This document shows positions 11,849-20,484 of a DNA stretch of 64,000 nt, in pieces. The DNA comes from Flavobacterium dauae (GTDB lineage Bacteria > Bacteroidota > Bacteroidia > Flavobacteriales > Flavobacteriaceae): positions 1,674,001 through 1,738,000 of the forward strand of contig NZ_CP130821.1 in assembly GCF_004151275.2 (NCBI RefSeq), in the 5' to 3' direction. Every line of letters begins with the position of its first letter. The first letter of the stretch is position 1. A program made the translations under genes and the position numbers. The notes beneath the pieces were generated by a model, which ran no database searches, had not been told where the DNA came from, and saw nothing but the letters and a program-made list of their open reading frames with translations.

Positions 11849-12241
11849 ATGAAACACGATGTTGAAAACAGGGATGATTTAGAAAAATTGGTTCGGACTT
11901 TTTATGATAAAGTACGGAAAGATGGAGAAATTGGACCGATTTTTAATTCGATTATTACCGATTGGGAATCTCATTTACAAAAGATTACCGATTTTTGGGA
12001 ACAACACATTTTCGGAGTTCACAAGTATAAAGGAAATCCGATTGAAACTCACAATAAAGTTGATGCCAAAACTAACCACAATGTAACGGCACATAACTTT
12101 GGAACCTGGCTTTTTTATTGGATGCAGACGTTAGACGAACTTTTTGACGGACCAAACAAAGAAGTATTAAAGTTTAAAGCCCGTAAAATGCAAACTGTTT
12201 TTTTTGTAAATATGGTACAGGCAAGATCAAAAACGGTTTAA
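11849..12241 (+). CDS. group III truncated haemoglobin
   Basis: The 130 residues fit the short 2-over-2 globin fold. LVRTFYDKV (14-22) supplies the F18-Y19 pair at B9-B10. The segment TAHNFGTWLFYW (80-91) has the likely proximal haem ligand H82. DFWEQHIFG and YKGNP are typical of group III (TrHb3) sequences. Such globins bind O2 and NO and are thought to protect against reactive nitrogen or oxygen species, but the substrate here is not known. It is a single gene whose stop interlocks with that of the opposite-strand VOC gene (shared TTAA at 12238-12241), with no terminator between. Confidence 0.9.
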   Translation: MKHDVENRDDLEKLVRTFYDKVRKDGEIGPIFNSIITDWESHLQKITDFWEQHIFGVHKYKGNPIETHNKVDAKTNHNVTAHNFGTWLFYWMQTLDELFDGPNKEVLKFKARKMQTVFFVNMVQARSKTV

Positions 12242-12588
12242 ATTTTTGATCCAAATTGTAAAATATATCCGTTATTGTCTTTAATGGCAAATTCGGTCAT
12301 TCCCCATTCAAAAGTTTCTAAAGGATATACAATTTCAACAGAATTTTTTAAGATGTTCCAAAACTCTTCTGCATTTTCAATTTCAAAATAGAATGATCCT
12401 GTAAAACTAATTTTATCAAACTTTATATGAGTATTTGGTTTAATTTCGTTTTTATGCAAAGAAGCCCATTGCCATTCTTCATTAAATTCGGCACAAGTGA
12501 AACCTAAAACATCTGTATAAAATTTTATAGTTTCGGTTATGTTTTCTGTATAAAGTATCGGAGTTAATCTTTTGAATTTCATATTCAT
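12238..12588 (-). CDS. VOC superfamily (glyoxalase/bleomycin-resistance-like) protein
   Basis: The protein has 116 residues with one VOC beta-alpha-beta-beta-beta repeat pair: LTPILYTENITETIKFYTDVLGF at the start (8-30) and a second half ending in FAIKDNNGYILQFG. VOC proteins bind metals or small electrophiles in very varied roles, so the substrate is unknown. Its start overlaps the stop of the upstream DUF2971 gene (TAATG), so the two are translationally coupled. A second ATG two codons on would give MKFKRL. Confidence 0.85.
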   Translation of the reverse strand: MNMKFKRLTPILYTENITETIKFYTDVLGFTCAEFNEEWQWASLHKNEIKPNTHIKFDKISFTGSFYFEIENAEEFWNILKNSVEIVYPLETFEWGMTEFAIKDNNGYILQFGSKI

Positions 12589-13283
12589 TAAATTAAAATA
12601 TCACTTTCTAAATCAGATTTTTCAATCAAAAATTCAAAACCTAAACGTTCAACTACTTCAATTACCAGTTTTTTGTACCAGTTTTCTGACTTTGGATGAA
12701 TGTACAAACGTTCAATCATTTCGTTTACATCAATTAACACCTTAACACCTTCGTTGACCTGAAGATCTAAATGAGTAACATCGGTAATTACTCGGACTTC
12801 ATGTTCATATTGAAAACTCTTTCTCTTGAAAAGAAACGGGAAAAAATCATCGTCAAACGGAATGTGCTCTTTTTTATAGTCGATATAATTTACCTCGCCA
12901 ATAAACTGATCGGCTCTAGGTTCGATCAAGGCTTTTTTTAATCGACCAATTGTAGATTGAATAGCCAAACCTTCGTTATTCTTTGTAAAAACCTGCCACA
13001 TAGCATAACTTTCGTACGAATTGGCATGCCAGCTGCTTATAACAATGTTTTTTCGTTTTGATTTATAGGCATCTAAATACTCCGGATTATCTGCCAGCAG
13101 TTTTTTAATTTCTTCGTACGTTGGTTCGCTAAAAGTACCTTCAAACTGATCTTCAAACTTATCAGATCGAGCCATAAACATACGTTTAGAAAGCAATAAA
13201 TCAAGAAATTTAGAAAGATCTAAATACTTCCAAATTATGGTATCATTTTCGGGAATATGTAGTTTTTGGTTTTCTTTAAACAT
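12588..13283 (-). CDS. DUF2971 domain protein
   Basis: The protein has 231 residues. Typical DUF2971 features are the YLDLSKFLDLLLSKRMFMARSDKFEDQFEG start (about 20-50), SSWHANSYESYAMWQVF (about 82-98) and LFKRKSFQYEHEVRVI (about 150-165). It has no signal peptide. The biochemical role of DUF2971 proteins is not established; they are often found in accessory or stress-related settings. It is coupled to the downstream VOC gene by a TAATG overlap and is separated from the XRE module upstream by 73 bases. Confidence 0.85.
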   Translation of the reverse strand: MFKENQKLHIPENDTIIWKYLDLSKFLDLLLSKRMFMARSDKFEDQFEGTFSEPTYEEIKKLLADNPEYLDAYKSKRKNIVISSWHANSYESYAMWQVFTKNNEGLAIQSTIGRLKKALIEPRADQFIGEVNYIDYKKEHIPFDDDFFPFLFKRKSFQYEHEVRVITDVTHLDLQVNEGVKVLIDVNEMIERLYIHPKSENWYKKLVIEVVERLGFEFLIEKSDLESDILI

Positions 13284-13356
13284 CCTTTTATCCTTTTATG
13301 TTTTAAAGTTAGAAATTACTGTCGAGATTTTAGTACATTGTAAGGTTGTTTTTTAG

Positions 13357-13569
13357 TTAATCTTCATCAGGAATATACTCTAAAATATCACTTGGCTGGC
13401 AGTTTAGTTCTTTGCAAATAGCTTCTAAAGTAGAAAAGCGAATAGCTTTAGCTTTCCCCGTTTTTAAAATAGAAAGATTTGCTGTGGTAATCCCGATTTT
13501 ATCTGCCAGTTCTTGTGACTGCATTTTGCGTTTGGCCAACATCACATCAAGATTTACTATGATTGCCAT
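13357..13569 (-). CDS. XRE-family HTH regulator (partner of DUF2975 proteins)
   Basis: The protein has 70 residues, nearly all one Cro/C1-type helix-turn-helix (QELADKIGITTANLSILKTGKAKAI, about 19-43). The small size and the LNCQPSDILEY ending match regulators usually found next to DUF2975 membrane proteins. It begins 3 bases after the stop of the second DUF2975 gene, so it is the last gene of that operon. It probably regulates its own operon; the signal is unknown. Confidence 0.9.
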   Translation of the reverse strand: MAIIVNLDVMLAKRKMQSQELADKIGITTANLSILKTGKAKAIRFSTLEAICKELNCQPSDILEYIPDED

Positions 13570-13572
13570 AAG

Positions 13573-14121
13573 TTATATTGTTAAATCGTTTTCTTGTTTT
13601 AGTTCGATGTTTTCTTCTTTTTGGAATTTAGCGATTTGAAATACTTGACTTAGTACAAGGAAAAATAAACCGATAATTAATCCGTTCAGAGGGAAATCAA
13701 ACAAATTGGTTAAGGAATTTTCATTATAATCAACTCCAACATATCCTTCCAAATCATTAAAATAAAAAGGAAGAATTGATTTTGATAATATAGAGATTAA
13801 ATAACCTGCCAAATATATAATTCCCATAACTTTAAAATTTCGTATTACCTGATTAGTAAATAACTGAAGTTTTATAAAAGAGTCAATATTTTTTTTAAAT
13901 AAAAAAAGAGAATATACATACGAAGCGTAGAAAATAAATAGGCTTAAAAGGAACAAATACATTGGAAGTTTGTTTTTATCTGAAAAAACAAAGGTAGTTT
14001 GAATACCTAACTCATAACCTAAAAAAATAAATATGAGTAGTGCGAAAGATAAAATGCCTATTCCAAATAAACTGTAAAATAATATGTTAATGATAAGGCT
14101 TAAAAGGTGTAATGTTTTCAT
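13573..14121 (-). CDS. DUF2975 membrane protein (second copy)
   Basis: The protein has 182 residues with four predicted membrane segments (about 8-32, 50-72, 95-117, 148-166) and the C-terminal tail ENDLTI, shared with the preceding gene product. DUF2975 proteins have no known activity but usually occur beside a small XRE regulator, as here. It is separated by 3 bases from both neighbours, so this is one operon. Compared with the first copy only the overall topology and tail are similar, suggesting old duplication. Confidence 0.85.
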   Translation of the reverse strand: MKTLHLLSLIINILFYSLFGIGILSFALLIFIFLGYELGIQTTFVFSDKNKLPMYLFLLSLFIFYASYVYSLFLFKKNIDSFIKLQLFTNQVIRNFKVMGIIYLAGYLISILSKSILPFYFNDLEGYVGVDYNENSLTNLFDFPLNGLIIGLFFLVLSQVFQIAKFQKEENIELKQENDLTI

Positions 14122-14124
14122 AAG

Positions 14125-14679
14125 TTATATAGTTAAGTCGTTTTCTGATTGAATTTCAATACCTTTTTTAATAATCTGGGTAATTACTAAAAGGATAATA
14201 GCCATAAAAAACCAAACATCAGCACCCGTTAAATTTAAAGATTCCAAACTTGCTATTTTGGCACCTTCGTTTGTTAACCATAAGCAAAATTCTGATCCGC
14301 AATGTGTAAACAAACCAATCCCGAATGACAAGTACGAGAGTTTTAAGATAAAATCTTTTAAATGCGTATTAAACGGTTTTGTAAAATCTAATTTTTTATC
14401 TAAAAGTAGTTTCAGAATAATATAAAACATAATTGCTTTTAATACAGCAATTATAATCATTACAATTGCTATAACCGCAAAATGATTCGTATTAAATTGA
14501 TAAATTGCCAATACATCAGCACCTTCCCAAAAATTATTTACCGCTTCGGGATTAATAAACAATGTAATAAAAGTACTTACGATAATTGCACCAGCTTCTA
14601 TACACAAGCCAATAAAAATAATCCAGCTTAATAAAAGTAATACTTTTAAAATATGACTTGTAGTAATTCTAATTTCCAT
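14125..14679 (-). CDS. DUF2975 membrane protein (first copy)
   Basis: The protein has 184 residues with four hydrophobic segments (about 10-35, 68-92, 112-128, 150-170) and the tail ENDLTI. It is first in a three-gene operon DUF2975-DUF2975-XRE driven by the promoter at 14724-14751. Most such loci have one DUF2975 gene, so the pair may act as a hetero-oligomer, which is inference. No catalytic motif is visible. Confidence 0.85.
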   Translation of the reverse strand: MEIRITTSHILKVLLLLSWIIFIGLCIEAGAIIVSTFITLFINPEAVNNFWEGADVLAIYQFNTNHFAVIAIVMIIIAVLKAIMFYIILKLLLDKKLDFTKPFNTHLKDFILKLSYLSFGIGLFTHCGSEFCLWLTNEGAKIASLESLNLTGADVWFFMAIILLVITQIIKKGIEIQSENDLTI

Positions 14680-14723
14680 ATCTGTCAGTTTTAAATTAAT
14701 GATAAAAAATATTTATTTATTGA

Positions 14724-14751
14724 CAAAGATATATAAATTATCGAAAAACAA
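14724..14751 (-). promoter_or_regulatory. promoter of the DUF2975-DUF2975-XRE operon
   Basis: The minus strand shows TTG (14751-14749), a 17-base spacer and TATCTTTG (14731-14724), 45 bases before the start codon. The -7 is an exact consensus match; the spacer is slightly short. Confidence 0.6.
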
Positions 14752-14764
14752 TAATTTATGTAAT

Positions 14765-14796
14765 AAAAAAAATCACTCGATTGAGTGATTTTTTAA
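14765..14796 (-). terminator. terminator downstream of the ABC exporter gene
   Basis: The 12-bp stem AAAAAATCACTC with loop GATT and its complement ends the ABC exporter operon. A-rich and T-rich flanks give a U-tract on the minus strand. Confidence 0.8.
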
Positions 14797-14813
14797 TACT
14801 ATTTTATAACTAA

Positions 14814-16649
14814 TTAACTTTCAAATGATTGTAGCGAAACTAACTTTGCATACGTACCATTTTTAGTTAATAATTCTTCGTGTGTGCCTTGTTCGGCAAT
14901 TTCGCCACGATTCATCACCACAATTAAATCGGCTTTTTGAATGGTTGATAAACGGTGGGCAATAACAACCGATGTACGGTTTGCCATCATTTTTTCTAAC
15001 GCATCTTGTACTAAACGTTCGCTTTCGGTATCTAATGCCGATGTTGCTTCGTCTAAAACCATAATCGGCGGATTTTTCAACACCGCACGTGCAATTGAAA
15101 TACGTTGTTTTTGTCCGCCCGAAAGTTTTCCACCTGCATCACCAATATTTGTATTGATTCCTTCAGGCAAATGTTGCACAAATTCATACGCATTGGCAAT
15201 TTTTAGGGCATCAATTACTTCTTCATCAGTAGCGTTCAATTTTCCAATTCTAACATTATCAGCAATACTGCCGTTAAACATAATGCTGTCTTGTGTAACT
15301 AAACCTAATTGATCGCGTAACGAAACCAATTTAATGTATTTAATATTTGTACCGTCGATTAACAATTCACCTTGTTCTACATCATAAAAACGCATCAACA
15401 AATTGGCAATAGTACTTTTACCAGAACCCGACTGACCAACCAATGCAACGGTTTTTCCCTTAGGAATTTCCAAATTAAAATTCTTCAATACATCGTACTC
15501 ACCGTTGTAAGAGAAGGTAACATTCTTTATAGCGATTTTATCGTTAAAACTTTCAATATTTTTAGATTGAACAGTATCTTCGATCGCATTCGGAGTTTCT
15601 AAAATTTCGAAAACGCGTTCAGCAGCAGCTGATCCGTTTTTAACCTGATACGATGCTTTTGAAATAGCCTTTGCAGGTGTTAAAATATTATACGCCATAC
15701 CAATATAACCTATGAATGCACCGCCAGACAGCGTTCCATCTTGTAAAACCAAAGTACCTCCGTAAATTAATAAAGCTGCAATAGTTGCGATTCCTAAAAA
15801 TTCGGACATTGGTGATGCCAAGTTGTTTTTCTTACCAATTTTATTTGTTAGAACATACAAACGGTTTACCGATTCATTAAAAATTCGTTTAAAATAACCT
15901 TCTGCATTGTATCCTTTTACAACTTTTAAACCCGACAAAGTTTCTTCTACAACAGAAATCATATAACCGTTTTCCTGCTGCGCACGTGTTGATTGTGATT
16001 TCAACGATTTACCTATTTTAGATATAATTAATCCAGAAATTGGAATGAAGATAAAAACAAATAATGTTAGCTCCCAACTAATTGAAAACATTGCTATAAG
16101 TGTTAATATGATTGTAAGTGGTTCTTTTACAATTAATTCTAAAATAGCAAAAAACGAATTTTGAACTTCGTTTACATCGCCCAACATACGAGCCATAACA
16201 TCGCCTTTTCGTTTTTCTGAATAATAAGAAACCGGTAGATCAACGATTTTATCATACATTTTATCTCTAAAATCACGTAAAACTCCCGTTTTTAGCTTCA
16301 TTAAATGCTGTAAACCTAAAAAGCCAAAAAGGTTTTTTAATAAAAAGATAAAAATGATGATACCAATAATAAGATACAAAGCATATTCTGCACCTTTTAC
16401 TTCGGTAAGATGATTAATATAGTAATAAAGCGTATCGCTTAAATAATCTTTTAACTTCCAAATACCTTCATATTTAGGAAGTTTGGTAACTTTTTCTTCC
16501 TCTCCAAACAATACGTTCATCACGGGAATAATCATGACAAAGCCTAATGTTGAGAAAACGGCATACAACACGTTAAAAACTACATTCCAAACAATGTTTT
16601 TTCTGTAGAATAAAGCGTACGGAAGAATCTTTTTTAAATTATCGTCCAT
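14814..16649 (-). CDS. ABC exporter, fused permease and ATPase (MsbA/lipid-type)
   Basis: The 611 residues form a half-transporter with six membrane segments in the first 330 residues, including an enlarged first periplasmic loop, and an ATP-binding domain after about 365. Walker A is GQSGSGKST, the signature LSGGQKQR and Walker B IMVLDEATSALD, followed by the H-loop IAHRLST. It should act as a homodimer in the inner membrane. MsbA-like lipid flipping is the usual annotation for this flavobacterial family, but drugs or peptides cannot be excluded. The start overlaps the stop of the phosphohexomutase gene (TAATG), so the two are coupled. Confidence 0.93.
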   Translation of the reverse strand: MDDNLKKILPYALFYRKNIVWNVVFNVLYAVFSTLGFVMIIPVMNVLFGEEEKVTKLPKYEGIWKLKDYLSDTLYYYINHLTEVKGAEYALYLIIGIIIFIFLLKNLFGFLGLQHLMKLKTGVLRDFRDKMYDKIVDLPVSYYSEKRKGDVMARMLGDVNEVQNSFFAILELIVKEPLTIILTLIAMFSISWELTLFVFIFIPISGLIISKIGKSLKSQSTRAQQENGYMISVVEETLSGLKVVKGYNAEGYFKRIFNESVNRLYVLTNKIGKKNNLASPMSEFLGIATIAALLIYGGTLVLQDGTLSGGAFIGYIGMAYNILTPAKAISKASYQVKNGSAAAERVFEILETPNAIEDTVQSKNIESFNDKIAIKNVTFSYNGEYDVLKNFNLEIPKGKTVALVGQSGSGKSTIANLLMRFYDVEQGELLIDGTNIKYIKLVSLRDQLGLVTQDSIMFNGSIADNVRIGKLNATDEEVIDALKIANAYEFVQHLPEGINTNIGDAGGKLSGGQKQRISIARAVLKNPPIMVLDEATSALDTESERLVQDALEKMMANRTSVVIAHRLSTIQKADLIVVMNRGEIAEQGTHEELLTKNGTYAKLVSLQSFES

Positions 16650-18379
16650 TAATTTAAATTCATATCGTTAATAATGCGTTGAATTTTATCTGTTAGATAT
16701 TCGTCGGCATCTTTTATTTCTTCAACGTTTTCAATAGGTGTGTTGGTGCTGAAATAAAACTTGATTTTAGGCTCGGTTCCACTTGGTCGTGCACAAATTT
16801 TAGACCCGTCTTCTAAATAATAAATCAACACGTTTGATTTTGGCAAGAACAAAGGTTCGGTTTCATTCGAAAATAAATTAGTAGCTATTGAACTTTGATA
16901 ATCTTCTACAAAAACAACACGCTCACCCGCAATTTCTTTTAAAGGATTATTGCGTAATTCGGTCATCATTTTTGCAATTTCTTCAGCACCGTCTTTTCCT
17001 TTTTTGGTCAACGAAATTAAATGTTCTTTGTAATAACCAAAATCGGCATACAGGTTTTGTAGTTCTTTGTAAACCGATGAACCCGATGCTTTTGCAATAG
17101 CAGCAATTTCGCAGATTAATAAGGTAGAAGCCACGGCATCTTTATCGCGAACAGCATCGCCCACCATATATCCAAAACTTTCTTCGCCACCGCCGATAAA
17201 TTTCTGTTCAGGAAAATCTTTAATAAATTTAGCAATCCATTTAAAACCGGTCAATCCTACTTTACAATCCACTTCATAAGCTTCGGCAAGTGCCAAAATC
17301 ATTGGAGTTGATACAATAGTTGATCCGATAAAATGTTTTTTACCTTCTAATTTTCCATCGCGTTTCCATTGTTCCAATAAAAAGGCAGTCATAACAACCA
17401 TTGCCTGATTTCCGTTCAACAAAATCATTTTTCCTTCGTTATCGCGAACCGCAATTCCCAATCGGTCAGAATCCGGATCAGTTCCAATCACAATATCAGC
17501 ATTTGTTTCATTTGCCAGATCAATTGCCATTTGCAACGCTTCAGGTTCTTCTGGGTTTGGTGATTTCACCGTAGGGAAATCTCCGTTTGGTTCTGCCTGT
17601 TCCGCCACAATATTCACATTGGTATAACCCGCTTTTTCCAACACATTCGGAATAGCTTTGATCGATGTTCCGTGTAACGACGTATAAACAATTTTTAAGT
17701 TTTCACGCGCACCTTCAGGAAGATTGAACGTTGCATTTTCTATTGATGATTTTGCAAAAGCTTCATCGATTTCTGTGCCGATATATTCTATTAAACCAGG
17801 ATTTGAATCGAACAAAATATCCGAATAATCCAAACTGTCAATTACCTGAATAATTTCTTTGTCTTGCGGTGGAACCAACTGTCCGCCGTCTTGCCAATAC
17901 ACTTTGTAACCGTTATACTCCGGCGGATTGTGCGATGCCGTTAAAACAATTCCGGCATGACAATTTAAGTATCGAACCGCAAAAGATAATTCCGGCGTTG
18001 GACGTAAATCTTCAAACAAAAAAACTTTAATTCCGTTTGCAGAAAAAACATCGGCAACCACTTTCGCCAACGATTTACTATTATGGCGGCAATCATAAGC
18101 AATTGCTACCTTAATTTGTTCGTTTGGAAAACTCTGTTTTAAATATTGTGATAAACCTTGGGTGTTTTTACCTAAAGTGTATTTGTTGATTCGGTTGGTG
18201 CCAACGCCCATAATTCCTCTCATTCCGCCAGTTCCGAATTCTAAATTGCGGTAAAAAGCGTCTTCTAATTCTTTTGGAGAAGAAGTCAGCAATTCTTTTA
18301 CCAGGTTTTGAGTATCAGCATCAAAAGGATCCTGAATCCATTTATTGCTTTGTTCTAATATATTTTTAGGAATATCCAT
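16649..18379 (-). CDS. phospho-sugar mutase (phosphoglucomutase/phosphomannomutase, PGM2/PgcA type)
   Basis: The enzyme interconverts hexose 1- and 6-phosphates, feeding glycan precursor synthesis. The 576 residues fit the large PgcA/PGM2 group. The catalytic serine is in TASHNPP (S149), the metal loop is GTDPDSDR, the sugar-binding loop is GGGEESFGY, and the phosphate-binding loop is RPSGTEPKIKFY near the C-terminus. No part is missing. It precedes and is coupled to an ABC exporter and follows a glycosyltransferase, which fits a role in envelope building. Glucose versus mannose specificity cannot be read from sequence. Confidence 0.95.
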   Translation of the reverse strand: MDIPKNILEQSNKWIQDPFDADTQNLVKELLTSSPKELEDAFYRNLEFGTGGMRGIMGVGTNRINKYTLGKNTQGLSQYLKQSFPNEQIKVAIAYDCRHNSKSLAKVVADVFSANGIKVFLFEDLRPTPELSFAVRYLNCHAGIVLTASHNPPEYNGYKVYWQDGGQLVPPQDKEIIQVIDSLDYSDILFDSNPGLIEYIGTEIDEAFAKSSIENATFNLPEGARENLKIVYTSLHGTSIKAIPNVLEKAGYTNVNIVAEQAEPNGDFPTVKSPNPEEPEALQMAIDLANETNADIVIGTDPDSDRLGIAVRDNEGKMILLNGNQAMVVMTAFLLEQWKRDGKLEGKKHFIGSTIVSTPMILALAEAYEVDCKVGLTGFKWIAKFIKDFPEQKFIGGGEESFGYMVGDAVRDKDAVASTLLICEIAAIAKASGSSVYKELQNLYADFGYYKEHLISLTKKGKDGAEEIAKMMTELRNNPLKEIAGERVVFVEDYQSSIATNLFSNETEPLFLPKSNVLIYYLEDGSKICARPSGTEPKIKFYFSTNTPIENVEEIKDADEYLTDKIQRIINDMNLN

Positions 18380-18395
18380 TTTTTATTTTTTTCAG

Positions 18396-18424
18396 ACCTC
18401 ACAGGTTTCAAAAACCTGTGAGGT
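18396..18424. repeat. extragenic palindrome between glycosyltransferase and mutase genes
   Basis: ACCTCACAGGTTT, a 3-base loop, and its exact complement form a 13-bp stem. No T-run follows in either direction. The sequence resembles a palindrome I recall as common between genes in Bacteroidota, so I class it as a REP-like element and not a terminator. Confidence 0.65.
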
Positions 18425-18441
18425 TTATGTTTTATACTAAA

Positions 18442-19398
18442 TTATAAATTGCTTTTTGTTGTTATTTTATAACGTGGTTCGTTGTTTTTTGTTCTAAGAA
18501 TAATTTCGCCCAAGAAACCTGCTAAAAACAGCTGTGTGCCTAATATCATTGCGGTAAGCGATATGTAAAACCACGGATTATTTGTTACCAAAACAGCTGA
18601 TTCGTGCATTGAAAGTTTGTACAGTTTGTAAACGCCGATAAACGCCGCACTGCAAAAACCTACAATGAACATGATAACGCCTAATGCACCAAATAAATGC
18701 ATGGGTCTTTTGCCGAATTTAGATAAAAACCAAATGGTAATTAAATCTAAAAAGCCATTTACAAAGCGACTCATTCCAAATTTTGAAACGCCGTATTTGC
18801 GTGCCTGATGCTGTACTACTTTTTCACCGATTTTGTTGAAGCCTGCATTTTTTGCCAATACGGGAATATAACGGTGCATTTCGCCATAAACATCAATGTT
18901 TTTTACCACTTTGTTGCTGTAAGCCTTTAAACCGCAGTTAAAATCGTTTAGTTGAACGCCCGATGTTTTGCGTGCTGCCCAATTAAATAATTTCGATGGA
19001 AGATTTTTTGATACGATGGAATCATAACGTTTCTTTTTCCAACCCGAAACTAAATCGAAATTTTGATTGACGATCATGTTGTACAAATCGGGAATTTCAT
19101 CGGGACTGTCCTGCAAATCGGCATCCATCGTAATAACCACATCGCCATTCGCAATGGCAAAACCTGCATGTAATGCCTGCGATTTTCCGAAATTTTTCTG
19201 AAAACGAATTCCTTTTACATTGGTATCGCTTTTAGAAAAATCATCAATAATATCCCAAGATTCATCGGAGCTTCCGTCATCAATAAAAACAACTTCGTAC
19301 GAATAGTTATTCTGCTGCATTACTTTTGTAATCCAACGGTACAATTCGGGCAGCGATTCGGCTTCGTTCAATAAAGGAATTAAAATGGTAAGGTTCAT
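18442..19398 (-). CDS. GT2 glycosyltransferase, polyprenyl-phosphate type (GtrB/DPM1-like)
   Basis: The protein has 318 residues. A GT-A domain covers 1-220: ILIPLLNEAESL, FIDDGSSDES and the metal-binding D92-A-D94 in ITMDADLQDSPDEIP. Two C-terminal membrane helices (about 232-260 and 278-303) complete the GtrB/ArnC/DPM1 pattern. Such enzymes move a sugar from a nucleotide donor to undecaprenyl phosphate at the inner membrane, which is known for the family; the sugar here is unknown. Its start overlaps the stop of the DUF4199 gene (TAATG), so translation is coupled. Confidence 0.92.
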   Translation of the reverse strand: MNLTILIPLLNEAESLPELYRWITKVMQQNNYSYEVVFIDDGSSDESWDIIDDFSKSDTNVKGIRFQKNFGKSQALHAGFAIANGDVVITMDADLQDSPDEIPDLYNMIVNQNFDLVSGWKKKRYDSIVSKNLPSKLFNWAARKTSGVQLNDFNCGLKAYSNKVVKNIDVYGEMHRYIPVLAKNAGFNKIGEKVVQHQARKYGVSKFGMSRFVNGFLDLITIWFLSKFGKRPMHLFGALGVIMFIVGFCSAAFIGVYKLYKLSMHESAVLVTNNPWFYISLTAMILGTQLFLAGFLGEIILRTKNNEPRYKITTKSNL

Positions 19399-19946
19399 TA
19401 TTGGTTTCTTGGCGTTGAAAATTCTGATCTGTTTTTAAATGTCAATGCAATTAACAAACCTGCAATTGATGAACCTAAAATGGTTTGAGCGTAACTGAAA
19501 AACAATACTTTTAGAGAGAAATTATCGTCTGCACTATTATTTACAACGCTGATTTTATCGTTAATTTCAGCTTCGGATAAGTTTAAATCTTTACCAATTT
19601 TCTGCGTCATTTCAATCATCAGTTCATTGTTAACTATCTTTGCTTCGGGGTTTACAAAGTTGAACAATATGTACTGTATAATGTAGTTTGCTAAAAAACC
19701 TAAAACAATCATTATAAAAAAGGCGGTAAAACCTTCTTTAAAAGTAATAAGATTATTTAAACGTCTTTTGGCAATCCAAACGCAGCAAATTCCTAAAATT
19801 AAAACAACAACCATATTAACAATGGTAAGGTACGATTTTACGAACAACGTATAATCTGCAAAGAAAACAATTAGGTTTACCAATACATAGTAAGCCATTA
19901 AAATATAACCGAATGTTAAACCTGTTGTTTTATTGATGGTATTCAT
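19398..19946 (-). CDS. DUF4199 membrane protein
   Basis: The protein has 182 residues with four membrane segments (about 10-30, 36-58, 70-92, 145-168) and the DUF4199 arrangement: NNLITFKEGFTAFFIMIVLG and then a soluble helix pair between segments 3 and 4. It lacks known activity. In flavobacteria DUF4199 genes commonly sit directly before a DPM1-like glycosyltransferase, as here with a TAATG overlap, so it may be an accessory subunit. Confidence 0.9.
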   Translation of the reverse strand: MNTINKTTGLTFGYILMAYYVLVNLIVFFADYTLFVKSYLTIVNMVVVLILGICCVWIAKRRLNNLITFKEGFTAFFIMIVLGFLANYIIQYILFNFVNPEAKIVNNELMIEMTQKIGKDLNLSEAEINDKISVVNNSADDNFSLKVLFFSYAQTILGSSIAGLLIALTFKNRSEFSTPRNQ

Positions 19947-20036
19947 GGTTTTATGAATTTTATAAAATCTTACAAATATACAAAAATAGATGGTAGATTT
20001 TTTTGTTGTTTCATGATTAAAAAGTACAAAATTTTG

Positions 20037-20066
20037 TTTGCAAATTCAAAATATGTTGTAAATTTG
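20037..20066 (+). promoter_or_regulatory. promoter of rpmE2
   Basis: TTTG at 20037-20040, an 18-base spacer and TAAATTTG at 20059-20066 match the Bacteroidota promoter consensus at both elements. It implies a leader of about 105 nt before the L31 start codon. Confidence 0.75.
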
Positions 20067-20178
20067 CAATCTGAAAACTAAACAAGTTTAAACAAAAAGC
20101 TATTGTTTTGTTTATACCTTTTTGAAATATAAAAGCATCAGAACAAAAAATAGCATTAACATTAAAAATCGATTTATC

Positions 20179-20430
20179 ATGCAAAAAGGTATTCACCCAG
20201 AAAATTACAGATTAGTAGCGTTTAAAGATATGTCTAACGATGACGTATTCATCACAAAATCAACAGTTGAAACAAAAGAAACAATTGAAGTTGATGGCGT
20301 AGAGTACCCGGTTTATAAAATGGAGATTTCGCGTACATCGCACCCATTCTACACAGGTAAATCTAAATTAATTGATACAGCAGGTCGTATCGATAAATTC
20401 AAAAACAAATACGCTAAATTCAAAAAATAA
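20179..20430 (+). CDS. rpmE2: ribosomal protein L31, type B
   Basis: The 83-residue protein starts at the ATG giving MQKGIHPENYR. The frame is open 19 codons further upstream, but these lie in the leader and have no family match. The lack of the CxxC zinc motif and the FKDMSNDDVF and SHPFYTGKSKL segments mark the zinc-independent type B L31 of the large subunit. The leader of about 105 nt could carry regulation, but no recognisable fold is evident. A bidirectional terminator follows. Confidence 0.97.
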   Translation: MQKGIHPENYRLVAFKDMSNDDVFITKSTVETKETIEVDGVEYPVYKMEISRTSHPFYTGKSKLIDTAGRIDKFKNKYAKFKK

Positions 20431-20453
20431 TTTTTTGTTTATTTTAAATATCA

Positions 20454-20482
20454 AAAAGCCTTGCAAATTGCAAGGCTTTTCT
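20454..20482. terminator. bidirectional terminator between rpmE2 and the rhodanese-like gene
   Basis: A 13-bp perfect stem (AAAAGCCTTGCAA and complement) lies between two convergent genes, with A-run and T-run on its two sides, so it serves both strands. Confidence 0.85.
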
Positions 20483-20484
20483 GT

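Noticed and set aside
14724..14796. A possible toxin-antitoxin system in the DUF2975-XRE module
   Set aside because: The XRE and DUF2975 pairing is a known regulator-membrane-protein arrangement and no toxin-like domain is visible.
18396..18424. Reading the palindrome as a terminator of the glycosyltransferase gene
   Set aside because: No T-run follows the stem on either strand, and on the minus strand it lies between the stop and the next gene in a way more like a REP element.
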